A DNA stretch of 51,115 nt from Bacteroidota bacterium (GCA_013298545.1 JAAFIA010000027.1:1-51115), one strand, 5' to 3'. Counted from the stretch's first letter, positions 16,735-26,833 are shown. Made by a program: numbers and translations. The notes: generated from the sequence alone by a model not told the origin.

Positions 16735-17286
16735 GTGCAAAACTCCCTAACCTTCATTTCGCGTTACAAGCACCGAATTTTGGTGGTTGTTGCCGTGCTT
16801 TGTATGTTGGTTTTGCCTTTTCAATTAAAAGCTCAAGAAACCAATTACCGTTCTTACGCTTTATTGCTCTATAATTTTGCTAAAAACACCACTTACCCTT
16901 CTAGCGCAAAAACAACCTATACGTTTGGGGTCTATGGTTCGAGTGGTGTTATTCAAGAGTTGCAGAAACTTGCCAAACTGAAAAAAGTACACAACTTGAC
17001 CATTGTTGTCAAACAAATCAATACACCCCAAGAAGCAACGCAATGCGATCAGGTGTTTCTTCCGGTAAACAAAAGCAGCGCGATTAAAGCCATTGTAGAA
17101 GCCATCAAAGGTAAACCCGTCTTACTTGTTGCCGAGCGCGAGAACTATTACCTCAAAGGTGCTGCCATCAGTTTTGTTGTTGATGATGATGATACCTTAC
17201 GTTTCGACTTGAATACAAAAACGCTCAAACAACAAGGCTTAGATATAACGCCAAGTTTATTGCAAGTTGCCAATGATGTTGATTAA
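16735..17286 (+). CDS. YfiR/DUF4154 family periplasmic protein
   Basis: 183 residues from a GTG at 16735-16737, 8 bp after the receptor stop; no ATG exists between that stop and the signal peptide (RILVVVAVLCMLVLPFQLKAQ). The mature part has the DUF4154 pattern: YALLLYNFAKNTTYP near the start, TYTFGVYGSSGVIQEL, CDQVFLPVNKSS, GKPVLLVAERENYYLKGAAISFVV and a final LRFDLNTKTLKQQGLDITPSLL. In Pseudomonas, YfiR is a periplasmic repressor of the diguanylate cyclase YfiN. Here no cyclase is adjacent, and the gene sits between two receptors. It may sense the state of the receptors or their ligand. The Cys pair of Pseudomonas YfiR is not evident. Confidence 0.8.
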   Translation: MQNSLTFISRYKHRILVVVAVLCMLVLPFQLKAQETNYRSYALLLYNFAKNTTYPSSAKTTYTFGVYGSSGVIQELQKLAKLKKVHNLTIVVKQINTPQEATQCDQVFLPVNKSSAIKAIVEAIKGKPVLLVAERENYYLKGAAISFVVDDDDTLRFDLNTKTLKQQGLDITPSLLQVANDVD

Positions 17287-17305
17287 AAAAGTATGTAAAC
17301 AAACT

Positions 17306-19357
17306 ATGTTCAAATTTTATTCATTGAGGTTACTTGTTTTACTTTTTGTCGTTTGCTTTTCTACCCATACAAGCAATGCTCAGACAGGTACAGACACAAG
17401 CGGTTTGTATGATATGTCGATTGAGCAATTGATGCAATTAAAAGCATTCGGTGTTTCTTCTGAGACCGAGCAATTAATCAATGCGTTGATTTCTACGGCC
17501 TCTAATCGTCCTTTCTCTACACGCGAAACGCCCAATATTGTTACTGTAATCACAGCAGAAGAAATTCGGCGAAGTGGTGCGCGCGATTTGGTGGATGTAT
17601 TGCGTCTTGTTCCGGGCATTGATATGGGGCAAGATGTAGAAGGTGTAGTCAGTATTGGTGTGCGGGGCTTGTGGGGGGGCGAAGGAAAGGTCTTGGTGCA
17701 AGTTGATGGGCAAGAATTAAATGAAACGCTTTATGGTTTTGTACCGATGGGAAACTGTTTTCCCGTTGAACGCATCAACCGTATCGAAATCATTCGAGGA
17801 CCTGGATCAATTGTCAATGGTGGTTTTGCCGAATATGCGGTTATCAATATCATTACCGATGCTTTTTCTTCCGAAAAACAAGCAACGGTTGATTCGCATG
17901 CGGGAGCGACTGCGCGTGGCCTAACGAAGTATGGAGCTGGCGGGCAAGTATGGTTTAAGCAGAATCAGGTTCAGGTTTCGATACGTGCTTCCTATAATGA
18001 TGCTTACCGAAGTGATCGCGAGCATGTGGATGTGTTTGGAGAAAAATACGATATGTTTGGTAGTTCGCTCATTCATAATCAGCAAGCGGCGTTGAATTTG
18101 AAATGGAAAAAAACGCGTTTTAACTATACCTATAACCTTTATAACGTTGCAACCCGTTCGCCTTTCGATTCTACCTACACCAATATCCCCATTTTTGATG
18201 CGCGTTTTGAGAATCACCGCATTGCGTTAAGCAACTCATTTTCTTTATCAAAGAAGTGGACATTGGATCCTTTTCTGAGTTACGCTTATTACAAACCGTG
18301 GGAATCGCGCGCCTATCCGGGATATTATCCTTACAGTCGGTGTGCCGATCGAACCAAAATACGCCTCAATACGAATTATAAGTTCAAACGAAAAATGGCC
18401 ATAGTTATTGGTTCCGAATTTTTTATTGACCGTGGCCGAGCGCTAATCGATTCGTTGCCTTTTATTTCGGGCAAAAACGAAGTCATGTATTACAATAGTT
18501 CTGGTTTTGCAGAATTCAGTTGGAAAACACGTTTTGTGAATATTTTAACTGGTGTACGTTTCGATCATAATTCGGGGTTTGGCAATGCACTTGTTCCACG
18601 CATTGCGCTAACGAAAAAATTTGGCCATTTCAATTACAAAATTCTTTATAACGAATCGTTTAAAGCACCAACTATTGAGAATGTTGATATTCAAACAGCA
18701 GCAGGGATTCGAGCAGAACTGAGTCGTAGTTTTGAATTGGAAGTTGGGTATTTAATTGGTCGCAAAGCATTTGTCAGCGCCAATCTATTTCAAGTAACAA
18801 GCAATAATCCGATTGTGTATTACTATGATGCGGATCAGAATTTGGATCAATACATCAATGGTCGCGGGGCGGGAACGCGGGGGGGCGAACTGGAATTCAA
18901 TTACCGCGATTCGTTGTTTAGTTTGCGTTTTTCTTATTCTTACTATTCTGCGCGAGGCTTGAAAAAAATCGAGTCTGCGATTGTTCCAGGACATAGCAAT
19001 TTACTCCTAGCTTTTCCTGCACACAAAGCCTCACTCAGTGCAACGTATATTTTCCCGAAAGAAATTGCGTGTAATGTTTCGGCGCAATTCTTGGGCGAAC
19101 GTTTCGATTATTCCTCGCGCGATTCGTTGGGTACAAAGCAGCTCACACGCATAGAACCAGAACTCATGCTCAATATTTTTATCTCGCGCGACAATTTGTT
19201 TCATGGATTTGATATTGGCTTGGGGTGCTACAATATTTTGAATAGTACGTTCCCCATTATTTTACCTTACGCCAATGATCTCGCTCCGATACCGTCCTTA
19301 TCGCGCGAATTTTCTGTGCGTGTGCGTTATCGTTTTGCTGCTCAAAAAACGAATTAA
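17306..19357 (+). CDS. TonB-dependent receptor (copy 2 of a paralogous pair)
   Basis: 683 residues from the ATG at 17306, exactly as long as the receptor encoded at 14676 and near-identical to it over the plug (IEQLMQLKAFGVSSETE, RETPNIVTVITAEEIRRSGA, RIEIIRGPGSI). The barrel is more divergent. The signal peptide is FKFYSLRLLVLLFVVCFSTHTSNAQ; earlier in-frame starts at 17267 overlap the YfiR-like gene and give a poorer leader. A tandem duplication with later divergence of the outer loops is the simplest reading, suggesting related but different ligands. It is probably co-transcribed with the two genes before it. Confidence 0.9.
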   Translation: MFKFYSLRLLVLLFVVCFSTHTSNAQTGTDTSGLYDMSIEQLMQLKAFGVSSETEQLINALISTASNRPFSTRETPNIVTVITAEEIRRSGARDLVDVLRLVPGIDMGQDVEGVVSIGVRGLWGGEGKVLVQVDGQELNETLYGFVPMGNCFPVERINRIEIIRGPGSIVNGGFAEYAVINIITDAFSSEKQATVDSHAGATARGLTKYGAGGQVWFKQNQVQVSIRASYNDAYRSDREHVDVFGEKYDMFGSSLIHNQQAALNLKWKKTRFNYTYNLYNVATRSPFDSTYTNIPIFDARFENHRIALSNSFSLSKKWTLDPFLSYAYYKPWESRAYPGYYPYSRCADRTKIRLNTNYKFKRKMAIVIGSEFFIDRGRALIDSLPFISGKNEVMYYNSSGFAEFSWKTRFVNILTGVRFDHNSGFGNALVPRIALTKKFGHFNYKILYNESFKAPTIENVDIQTAAGIRAELSRSFELEVGYLIGRKAFVSANLFQVTSNNPIVYYYDADQNLDQYINGRGAGTRGGELEFNYRDSLFSLRFSYSYYSARGLKKIESAIVPGHSNLLLAFPAHKASLSATYIFPKEIACNVSAQFLGERFDYSSRDSLGTKQLTRIEPELMLNIFISRDNLFHGFDIGLGCYNILNSTFPIILPYANDLAPIPSLSREFSVRVRYRFAAQKTN

Positions 19358-19406
19358 GCGCAACACCGATCTTAACAATTAAGGTATTGTACGCTGATTG
19401 ATTGTG

Positions 19407-22400
19407 CTATACTTTAATTCCAATGAGCAACATATCATCCATCTGCTCTTCTTCGCCACGCCATTTATCGATACTTTCCGAGATTGCCAAGTATTGTTCA
19501 GGCATGGACAAGGGTTGAATTGCCACAATCAAACGTTCAAGTGCGAGGCGGCTGTAACGTTTATTTTTCGGTCCGCCAAATTGATCGGTAACACCATCTG
19601 TAAACATATAAATGGTATCGCCAGGGCTAAGGATCATTTCGGTTACATCAAAGGTTTCATCTGTTTCAAAAGCAAGACCACCAATAGATAATTTGCACGA
19701 TTTTAAAGCCACCATTTCGCCATTGCGAACAATGAACGTTGGACGGTTGGAGTTTGTAAACGAAGCCTTTCCGCTAGTTTTATCAAAAGACATGACCGCA
19801 ATATCAAGCCCGTCGTAAATTACGGTTCCTTTTTCGTAGGATTGTAATTGTTGGTAGAGACTCGTACGCAGGTTAATGAGCAATTCAGAAAGCGGTTCGC
19901 TAGAAACAATCAAGGCTTCATTCAGTAAGTTGAAACTGATCAGGGACATAAACGCACCCGGAACGCCGTGTCCAGTACAATCTACGGAAGCCACATAGAT
20001 ACAATCGTCTTTTTCGGCGATCCAATAAAAATCACCGCTCACAATATCGCGCGGCTTGTAGTAGAAAAAGTTTTCAGAAAAATAAGCATCCAACAATTGC
20101 GGATCGGGTAAAATGGAACGCTGAATACGTTGTGCATACTCGATACTAGAAGTAATGTCGATATTTTTTTGCTGAATTACTTCAGCTTGTTTTTCCATTT
20201 CATCTTTCTGAACCATAACTTCTGCTGTGCGTTGGCTCACCAGCATTTCAAGTTGTTCTTTACTCCGAAGTAGTGCCCGTTCGCGAAGGCGTGTGTATAT
20301 CCAAAAGGCAGCAGCAACAGCAACCGCCAGCAAAATATAAAAGGTCCATGTCTGATAAAATGGTGTTCGAACAGAAAATGCAAACGATACCGTATTTTTA
20401 CCCAACCCGCCATCGGCATTGATTGTACGCGCGTTGAGCGTGTATTCGCCAGGAGGAAGACCGCGGTAGATTACTTCGCGTTCACGTGTGGGTGGAGACC
20501 AATCCGTATCATAGCCTTCTAATTTATATTGAAAGCGAATACGATCGGGAGCTTCGTGTTGAATACCCGCAAACACAAATTGAATGGTGTTATTCGAATT
20601 GGGCAATTTCATCCGCGTTGGCAAATCAAACCAACCCGAAAACGTACCAAAAACAACATCCGATAAACCTTTATTCGTCGTATCGCGAATATCTATATAG
20701 TTAACAAAAATTGACTCCAGATGCAATAAAACTGATTGGCTCGATTTTTTAGGGCTGGGCAAAAAACGGGTATGTCCGTTGGAAGCACCAAACCAGAAAT
20801 TAGCTGATTGACCAACAATAAACGTATTCGGTAAAATCTCGTTTGTCCACAACCCATCAATACTATTGAACACGCGAACAGAAAGTATTTGGCTCGTGTT
20901 GTCAATTAGCATCTGATGCAAACCATTTCGCGTACCACACCAGACCGTATTGTTTTTATCGAAAAAAAGTGTTGTAATATTAATGGAGACAAAACCATGT
21001 TCCGTACCAATAAACTCCGTCGAATCAGCGTTTCCTGATTTCAAGTAGGCATGCTTTTTCTTGTTCTTGAGAATAGCAATGCCGTTGTTTTTTGTACCTA
21101 ACCAAATGTTTTGATATTTATCAAACGCAAAGCATTGAATCTCGCCATAAATATGACGCTCCCGCTTTTCCCATTTTTGTAATACTTGCCCGTCGGGCGA
21201 CAACTCCATCAATCCATTGGTGGTCAATACCCATACATCACCTTTTGCATCAACACGAATAAAAAGAACCGTTCCATTGAGTAAATCTTCACCATCTGCA
21301 ACAGGCTGAATATCGTATGGCCCTGTTGATGATTCAGGACGAATACGAACCAATCCCCCCCCCGATTGCATGCCTACATACATATTGCCACTTGAATCGG
21401 CGGCCAGTGCCGAAACAAAATCCCATGGCAAATCTTTTTCAGCGTCCAAGGTTGTAAAGACTTTCCCTTTTTTAGTTCTATTTGCCGCTGGTAGAATACT
21501 AATTCCGCCACCCGTTGTACCCAACCAGATTCCGCCCCATTGATCTTCGGCAATAGCCGTAACAATACTTTCGCTAATCCCATCGGCCCAGAAAAAACTG
21601 CGTGTCGAATCCGAATTCGGATAATGGTACAAGGCCCCGCCCCCATACAAACCAGCCCACACCCCACCCGTCCGATCTTTATACATACTCAGTGTACTTA
21701 CCCCAGAAAAGCCATCAGAAGTATAACTCACAAACAACTCACCATTCAAACGCATCAACCCATCGTTTGCCGTTCCAATCCACATGTTTTTTTCCGAATC
21801 CTGATAAAAAGAAAGTGGATGATTGCTGTTTAATCCATTGTTTGCGTAATAATTGCGCGATTGGGATGGAGCAAGCGTAACAACACCATTTGTGGCTAAT
21901 AGTTTTACAATACCAAAACCATCTGTTGCAAACCAAAGATTACCCTCGGCATCTTCGTACATACTTTGAATACGAATTGTTCCCCAATTGATGTATTGAT
22001 ATTGTGGCGTTGTCAAATCAACAAACGTCAGTTGCTCAGACGCTTTTACGGGTATATCGATTCGTCCTGGCCCTTGTCGCCAATCGGCATACCAGATTGA
22101 ACCATGTCGGTCTTCGACCATACAAGTCACATTGACCCCTTTCAATCCATTTTCTGGACGTAAAAAAAGCACTTGAATATCTTTGCCCATCGACTTGCCG
22201 CGATGCGTCCGTAAATGATCGATGGATGTGGCCGGAATTTGCGATAAATTAAACAAGATGACATAAATCCCCGACCTGTTGCAAGAAAGCCAAAGATTTC
22301 CATCACGATCAACCAACATGGCCTGAAAGCGCTGCTCTTCGGTGAAATTTCGAACATTGAGCGAATCGACTTGATAGCCTGAAACGTTTCGTTTTATAAA

Positions 22401-22817
22401 ATAAACTTCCTTACTCGTCAATACATAAACACCCGTTGCCGCTTCGGCAATGGCAACCGTTTCGGATGAAAATACAGCAGCCGAAGAAACTGGCTTGCTA
22501 AATTTTATCCCGTCAAACAACCGCAAGCCGTCTTCTGTTCCTACCCATAAGGTCTTCTGTGCATAAAGCAAACTCGTAATTTGCTGATCGGGCAAACCAT
22601 TGTTGAAACCATAATTGGTAAAATGAATCCCATCAAACCGAGAAAGTCCAGAATGTGTTCCCGCCCAAATATAGCCATACTCATCCTGCGTTATCGATGT
22701 AACGGTCGATTGGGCTAAACCGTCATTGACAGTAAAGGCTTTAAAATTATAACGTTGGGCTATTGTGCTTAATGTTGTCAGCATCAACATCAGCACAACC
22801 ATAAATTTCCGATTCAT
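19407..22817 (-). CDS. two-component-propeller / Y_Y_Y / SpoIIE phosphatase sensor
   Basis: 1136-residue membrane sensor. A signal peptide is followed by some 12-14 Reg_prop blades (xxGxIWxGTxxGLxRFDG; about 25-700) forming two seven-bladed propellers outside the inner membrane. A Y_Y_Y Ig-like domain follows (RFQYKLEGYDTDW, GLPPGEYTLNARTIN; ~740-820), then one TM helix (~825-842), a coiled coil (~845-900) and a PP2C/SpoIIE domain (~910-1136; GDFYWI, VDCTGHGVPGAFMS, FTDGVTDQFGG, MDDMLLIGIK with metal Asp residues). It should dephosphorylate a Ser/Thr phosphoprotein, perhaps a STAS-type anti-anti-sigma factor, in response to an outside ligand. It faces the TonB receptor cassette tail to tail. 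TACTTTTG (minus strand, 22828-22835) is a likely -7 box 10 bp before the ATG. Confidence 0.9.
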   Translation of the reverse strand: MNRKFMVVLMLMLTTLSTIAQRYNFKAFTVNDGLAQSTVTSITQDEYGYIWAGTHSGLSRFDGIHFTNYGFNNGLPDQQITSLLYAQKTLWVGTEDGLRLFDGIKFSKPVSSAAVFSSETVAIAEAATGVYVLTSKEVYFIKRNVSGYQVDSLNVRNFTEEQRFQAMLVDRDGNLWLSCNRSGIYVILFNLSQIPATSIDHLRTHRGKSMGKDIQVLFLRPENGLKGVNVTCMVEDRHGSIWYADWRQGPGRIDIPVKASEQLTFVDLTTPQYQYINWGTIRIQSMYEDAEGNLWFATDGFGIVKLLATNGVVTLAPSQSRNYYANNGLNSNHPLSFYQDSEKNMWIGTANDGLMRLNGELFVSYTSDGFSGVSTLSMYKDRTGGVWAGLYGGGALYHYPNSDSTRSFFWADGISESIVTAIAEDQWGGIWLGTTGGGISILPAANRTKKGKVFTTLDAEKDLPWDFVSALAADSSGNMYVGMQSGGGLVRIRPESSTGPYDIQPVADGEDLLNGTVLFIRVDAKGDVWVLTTNGLMELSPDGQVLQKWEKRERHIYGEIQCFAFDKYQNIWLGTKNNGIAILKNKKKHAYLKSGNADSTEFIGTEHGFVSINITTLFFDKNNTVWCGTRNGLHQMLIDNTSQILSVRVFNSIDGLWTNEILPNTFIVGQSANFWFGASNGHTRFLPSPKKSSQSVLLHLESIFVNYIDIRDTTNKGLSDVVFGTFSGWFDLPTRMKLPNSNNTIQFVFAGIQHEAPDRIRFQYKLEGYDTDWSPPTREREVIYRGLPPGEYTLNARTINADGGLGKNTVSFAFSVRTPFYQTWTFYILLAVAVAAAFWIYTRLRERALLRSKEQLEMLVSQRTAEVMVQKDEMEKQAEVIQQKNIDITSSIEYAQRIQRSILPDPQLLDAYFSENFFYYKPRDIVSGDFYWIAEKDDCIYVASVDCTGHGVPGAFMSLISFNLLNEALIVSSEPLSELLINLRTSLYQQLQSYEKGTVIYDGLDIAVMSFDKTSGKASFTNSNRPTFIVRNGEMVALKSCKLSIGGLAFETDETFDVTEMILSPGDTIYMFTDGVTDQFGGPKNKRYSRLALERLIVAIQPLSMPEQYLAISESIDKWRGEEEQMDDMLLIGIKV

Positions 22818-22961
22818 AGGGCAATAACAAAAGTAAAGTAATTATTACTTCGCCCCTAAACAATTACGGCCAAACCCTAATTCTGATCGGTAAAAGTGCG
22901 AAAAATAATAACCGAGGATATAAAAACGGCCTGTCGAATCATTTTCGCAAGCCATTTTATA

Positions 22962-23139
22962 AGAGCCTGTTTAAAATTTGTTTTTGAGAATTGTTATGAT
23001 GGCTTTTTGTGCCAGACGAGGCGCGTTTTGAAGGCCATAGCAGCGCGCCTACGGTCAAAAAACGCAACGAAGTATGGTGCAAAAAGGCGCATAACAATTC
23101 CGAGGCTTCGGAACAAAGGATAAAATTTAAACAGGCTCT
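22962..23139. mobile_element. palindromic MITE-like element, copy 1
   Basis: A 178-bp element bounded by AGAGCCTGTTTAAA and its inverted copy TTTAAACAGGCTCT. The inverted repeat continues imperfectly inwards to about 55 bp per arm (shared GAATTGTTATG and TTTTTG-CCA blocks). It fills most of the 339-bp gap between the SpoIIE gene and accA; the rest of the gap holds the SpoIIE gene's promoter region. It encodes no protein. A near-identical copy in the opposite orientation lies at 26669-26833. No transposase is nearby, so it would depend on an enzyme elsewhere. Confidence 0.8.
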
Positions 23140-23156
23140 AAGTTGTTTTGAATCAA

Positions 23157-24113
23157 TTAGGCTTCTTGAACAACGCCCATTCGTCCAAATTTTTCGATAC
23201 GCTGTGAGCAAAGTTCAGGAATTGATTTTGCGCTTAATTCTTCCAGATGTTGCAAGAGTGTTGTTTTCGCAATGGCAAACATTTCATCCCAATTGACGTG
23301 TGCACCGCCAACGGGTTCTGGTACCATACCATCAATCAACCCTTGGCCGATCATATCTGTTGCTGTCAATTTGAGCGACTCAGCAGCTTTCTCTTTATGA
23401 TCCCAACTCCGCCAAAGAATTGACGAACACGATTCAGGAGAAATAACAGAATACCACGTATTTTCAAGCATCAACACACGATCACCTACACCAATGCCCA
23501 AGGCACCACCCGACGCACCTTCGCCAATAATCAAACAAATCACGGGCACTTTCAAACGCGCCATTTCGAGCAAGTTACGTGCAATGGCTTCGCCCTGCCC
23601 ACGTTCCTCCGCTTCCAATCCAGGATAAGCACCCGGTGTATCAATTAACGTAATCACAGGCTTGCCAAATTTCTCGGCCAATTTCATCAAACGCAAGGCT
23701 TTGCGATACCCTTCAGGATTCGGCATACCGAAATTATGATACTGGCGAAGCTTCGTATTTCGGCCTTTTTGCTGACCAATAAACATCACTGTTTTTCCGT
23801 CTATCTGACCAAAACCACCAATCATTGCCTTATCATCTTTAACCGTCCGGTCGCCATGCAATTCAATGAAGTTGCCATCAGTCAATGCTTTGATATAATC
23901 CAAGGCATACGGACGATCGGGGTGTCGCGATACAAGTACGCGCTGCCAAGGCGTAAGATTTCCAAAAATTTCTTTTCGCTTGGCATATATTTTTTCGGTC
24001 AGTTCGTTCAACGTTGCCGTTGCATCGACACCGCTTTTCTCCGCCGCATGCTTCATTTTATCATGTTGCTCAACAAGTTCAGCAATTGGCTTTTCAAAGT
24101 CTAGATAATTCAT
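23157..24113 (-). CDS. accA: acetyl-CoA carboxylase carboxyltransferase subunit alpha
   Basis: 318 residues, usual length. With AccD it transfers carboxyl from carboxybiotin to acetyl-CoA, making malonyl-CoA for fatty acid synthesis. Diagnostic blocks: [20 protein letters not shown] (~54-73), [42 protein letters not shown] (~127-143), IDTPGAYPG and [16 protein letters not shown] (~197-211), and the [18 protein letters not shown] segment. AccD is not in the window. The gene is bracketed, together with the TonB receptor upstream, by the two MITE-like elements. Confidence 0.97.
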   Translation of the reverse strand: MNYLDFEKPIAELVEQHDKMKHAAEKSGVDATATLNELTEKIYAKRKEIFGNLTPWQRVLVSRHPDRPYALDYIKALTDGNFIELHGDRTVKDDKAMIGGFGQIDGKTVMFIGQQKGRNTKLRQYHNFGMPNPEGYRKALRLMKLAEKFGKPVITLIDTPGAYPGLEAEERGQGEAIARNLLEMARLKVPVICLIIGEGASGGALGIGVGDRVLMLENTWYSVISPESCSSILWRSWDHKEKAAESLKLTATDMIGQGLIDGMVPEPVGGAHVNWDEMFAIAKTTLLQHLEELSAKSIPELCSQRIEKFGRMGVVQEA

Positions 24114-24205
24114 TGCGCTTTTTATTTAAGGAGTACGAAGGTACAAACTCGGCGCGAATTAGGCTCATTTTCTACCCAAACCGAGCTTGAAGAATAGTAA
24201 AACTA

Positions 24206-26602
24206 TTAGAAATCAACTTTATAATAAAACAAGGGCAAAAAGCCCAACTGATATTGCTCAATGACGGGATCGCGTTGTGGATTGGCAGGATCGGGAGAGT
24301 ATGTGAGTCCAAGAATATTTTTTCGGCCTGTTACATTCACCAAATCCAAACCAACTTCGTGTGTCAATTTTTTGGTATTCAGCCGCCAGTTAACTTTAAT
24401 ATCGAGACGGAAATAGGACGAACTAAATTGTTTGGTGTTGCGCAACGAATCGATGAGAACTTCGTCGCTCTCAATGCGCGATGCTGCGGTATCGATGGGT
24501 GTGTACCAACGTTTGCCGGCCAGTGTCAGTTTTGCTCCCAGTTGAATGGTTTGTTTTTCGCCAATTTTAAATTCGCGTGCCCCCAACACATTCACGGCGT
24601 ATTTGGTATTGAAATCGGTATTGCGTTTTACACCATCGCTTCCTTTGTAAGTGGCATCAAACAGCGAAGCGGTTACCAAAACAAAATAGTGGTTGCTAAA
24701 AAATTTCTCTGCGGTAAATTCTACGCCATAGTTTTCGCCAGTTCCTTCGTTCACAAGTGAATCAGGGAAAAAACGACTGAATCCAGTTCCTTGGTTGAGT
24801 GCAGAAAAAGAACTCGATTTTTTATCGACAGGAATGTTGTAGAGGTATTGGTAATACGTTTCAACTTTAAAGCGCAGATTTTTGGTAGCGAGCAGATCAT
24901 ATCCAACAACGGCATGAATGCTACGCATGAAATCAAGGTTTTTATTTTGCAGCGCATAAGGGGCGGTAGTTGCGGGCAAATGGGTGTAGTAAATATAAGA
25001 AGGCAACAACTGGCTATGCAATCCTGCGCCCAGACTCAATGTTTGTCGTTCAGCAAAATTCCAGCGCAAGCCTGCACGTGGTTCAATCGCTTTACTTCCG
25101 TTTAATGTAAAGTACTGCGCGTGTACACCAAAATTAAACACCAACGCATCGCTTGCCTTGTGTTTCCATTGCGCATAGGGTTGAATTAAAAAAGATGTCC
25201 CCGTATAATCTTGGCGGTTGTAAAACAAATACGTTACTTCACTGTGAATGCTATCAGTCAACGTGTTTTGGTAAAAATCGTTGAAGATGCCGTACTTCAA
25301 CGTATTCCGACTTCCGTATTTGCGCACGAAATAAATATTGGCCGATAATTTCCCTTCGCTATTCATATAACCCATTTTGGGTGTGATGGAATCAATCGCA
25401 AACGTTGAATCGCGGTAAACCAATAAATGCTCGGCAGAAGACTTGCGGTAGCTGTAAGCCACAACAGCACGGTAATAAAAATTCTCGTTTACTGGTTTTG
25501 CATACGTTACACCCGTAACGCCCATGCCGGAACGGAAATACTGATCGCGGCTATCTTCGCCGTAAAGCTCATCATTAGGCTCGGTATATTTACTTACAAT
25601 GATGTCTATTTTACTTGTACCACCAACACCAAAAAAGGCGAGCGTTCCACCTTTTTTCATCGGAAAATTCAGTCGAAAGGCAGCGTCTTGATAATTGGGA
25701 ACAGCACCGGTTCCAATTGGAATTTTCATGGCCTCAAACAACTTGAGTGTTGAGTAGCGGTAATTGATCAGGAAAGACGAACCACGTGTTTTGCTGATTG
25801 GCCCTTCTGCATTAATTTCTGTTCCGAGAAAACCAAACTGTCCGGTAAATTCAAATTTTTCGTTGTTCCCATTTCGCATGCGGAGATCGAATGCGCCCGC
25901 AATACCGTTTCCAAATTCGGCAGGAAATGCGCCTGTAAAAAAGTCGGAGTTGGCCAATACTTTATTATTCAAAATACCAACTGGACCTCCTGTTGTTCCT
26001 TCAATAGCAAAATGGTTTGGATTGGGAATATCAACACCTTCAAACCGCCACAAAACACCCATCGGCGAATTGCCACGCACCACAATATCGTTGCGCGAAT
26101 CATCAGCACCTTGAACGCCTGCGAAATTGGAAGCCATGCGCGCTGGGTCGCCGCGACTTCCAGCATAGCGATCTGTTTCTTCGACCGAAAATTGGCGCGC
26201 ACTCACACTCGTCATTTCGTTATTCGTTTCGCCAGCTTTATTCCCTTCAATCACAACTTCGTTTGTTTGCTGTACCGATGACTCCATACGAATTTGCAAA
26301 ATCACTTCTTTGCCCGAACCCAGAATAATATCGCGCAAGACGGTTGGTTGATAACCTGCAAAATTGGCAACAAGCGAATAACGGCCAACCGGAAGTTTAT
26401 CAAACCGATAATTCCCGTTGAGGTCGGATGTTGTACCAGAGATTAAACTAGAATCGCGATAAATGCGCACAACAACAAATCCGAGAGGCGAGGATGTTTC
26501 TGCTTCGATGACTGTTCCACGAATGGTTTGTGTTCCTTGTGCTTGCGCAAAATAAGTGGCAAGAAAAAGTATAAAAAATAAAAATGTATGCTTCATCATC
26601 AA
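24206..26602 (-). CDS. TonB-dependent receptor with carboxypeptidase-like N-domain
   Basis: 798-residue outer-membrane receptor. A signal peptide (KHTFLFFILFLATYFAQAQ) is followed by a carboxypeptidase regulatory-like beta-sandwich (~24-105; GTVIEAETSSPLGFVVVRI, SDLNGNYRFDKLPVGRYSL), a plug (~130-240; AGSRGDPARMASNFAGVQGA, DIVVRGNSPMGVLWRFEGVD) and a large barrel. This architecture is common in Bacteroidota receptors for siderophores, peptides or glycans, but no SusD partner gene is adjacent. Three consecutive ATG codons leave the exact start open (26602, 26599 or 26596). A good promoter lies just upstream. Confidence 0.88.
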   Translation of the reverse strand: MMMKHTFLFFILFLATYFAQAQGTQTIRGTVIEAETSSPLGFVVVRIYRDSSLISGTTSDLNGNYRFDKLPVGRYSLVANFAGYQPTVLRDIILGSGKEVILQIRMESSVQQTNEVVIEGNKAGETNNEMTSVSARQFSVEETDRYAGSRGDPARMASNFAGVQGADDSRNDIVVRGNSPMGVLWRFEGVDIPNPNHFAIEGTTGGPVGILNNKVLANSDFFTGAFPAEFGNGIAGAFDLRMRNGNNEKFEFTGQFGFLGTEINAEGPISKTRGSSFLINYRYSTLKLFEAMKIPIGTGAVPNYQDAAFRLNFPMKKGGTLAFFGVGGTSKIDIIVSKYTEPNDELYGEDSRDQYFRSGMGVTGVTYAKPVNENFYYRAVVAYSYRKSSAEHLLVYRDSTFAIDSITPKMGYMNSEGKLSANIYFVRKYGSRNTLKYGIFNDFYQNTLTDSIHSEVTYLFYNRQDYTGTSFLIQPYAQWKHKASDALVFNFGVHAQYFTLNGSKAIEPRAGLRWNFAERQTLSLGAGLHSQLLPSYIYYTHLPATTAPYALQNKNLDFMRSIHAVVGYDLLATKNLRFKVETYYQYLYNIPVDKKSSSFSALNQGTGFSRFFPDSLVNEGTGENYGVEFTAEKFFSNHYFVLVTASLFDATYKGSDGVKRNTDFNTKYAVNVLGAREFKIGEKQTIQLGAKLTLAGKRWYTPIDTAASRIESDEVLIDSLRNTKQFSSSYFRLDIKVNWRLNTKKLTHEVGLDLVNVTGRKNILGLTYSPDPANPQRDPVIEQYQLGFLPLFYYKVDF

Positions 26603-26615
26603 TCGGGTTTGAGAC

Positions 26616-26645
26616 CAAATTTAGTTTTTTGGTTTGGGTTTGCAA
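26616..26645 (-). promoter_or_regulatory. promoter of the TonB receptor gene
   Basis: On the minus strand TTG (26645-26643), 19 bases, then TAAATTTG (26623-26616) match the Bacteroidota consensus. The start codon is 13 bp downstream. Confidence 0.65.
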
Positions 26646-26668
26646 GTAAAAAGTGTGGTTGTTGACTT

Positions 26669-26833
26669 AGAGCCTGTTTAAATTTCATCCTTTGAGTTTG
26701 TTATGCGCCTTTTTGCACCATACTTCGTTGCGTTTTTTGACCGTAGTCGCACTGCTATGGCCTTCAAAACGCGCCTCGTCTGGCACAAAAATGCATCATA
26801 ACAATTCTCAAAAACAAATTTTAAACAGGCTCT
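26669..26833. mobile_element. palindromic MITE-like element, copy 2 (inverted relative to copy 1)
   Basis: 165 bp bounded by AGAGCCTGTTTAAA / TTTAAACAGGCTCT. Its reverse complement matches copy 1 (22962-23139) almost throughout, with a few substitutions and a short length difference near the end that carries GTTCCGAAGCCTCGGAA in copy 1. It lies in the 296-bp divergent gap between the receptor and histidine kinase genes. Confidence 0.8.

Noticed and set aside
23009-23296. Plus-strand open frame across MITE copy 1 and the accA end
   Set aside because: It runs over an element that is palindromic and non-coding and over antisense accA; no recognisable protein features.
22962-26833. A composite transposon carrying accA
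   Set aside because: The flanking elements encode no transposase and accA is a core gene; only the MITE-like pair itself can be supported.
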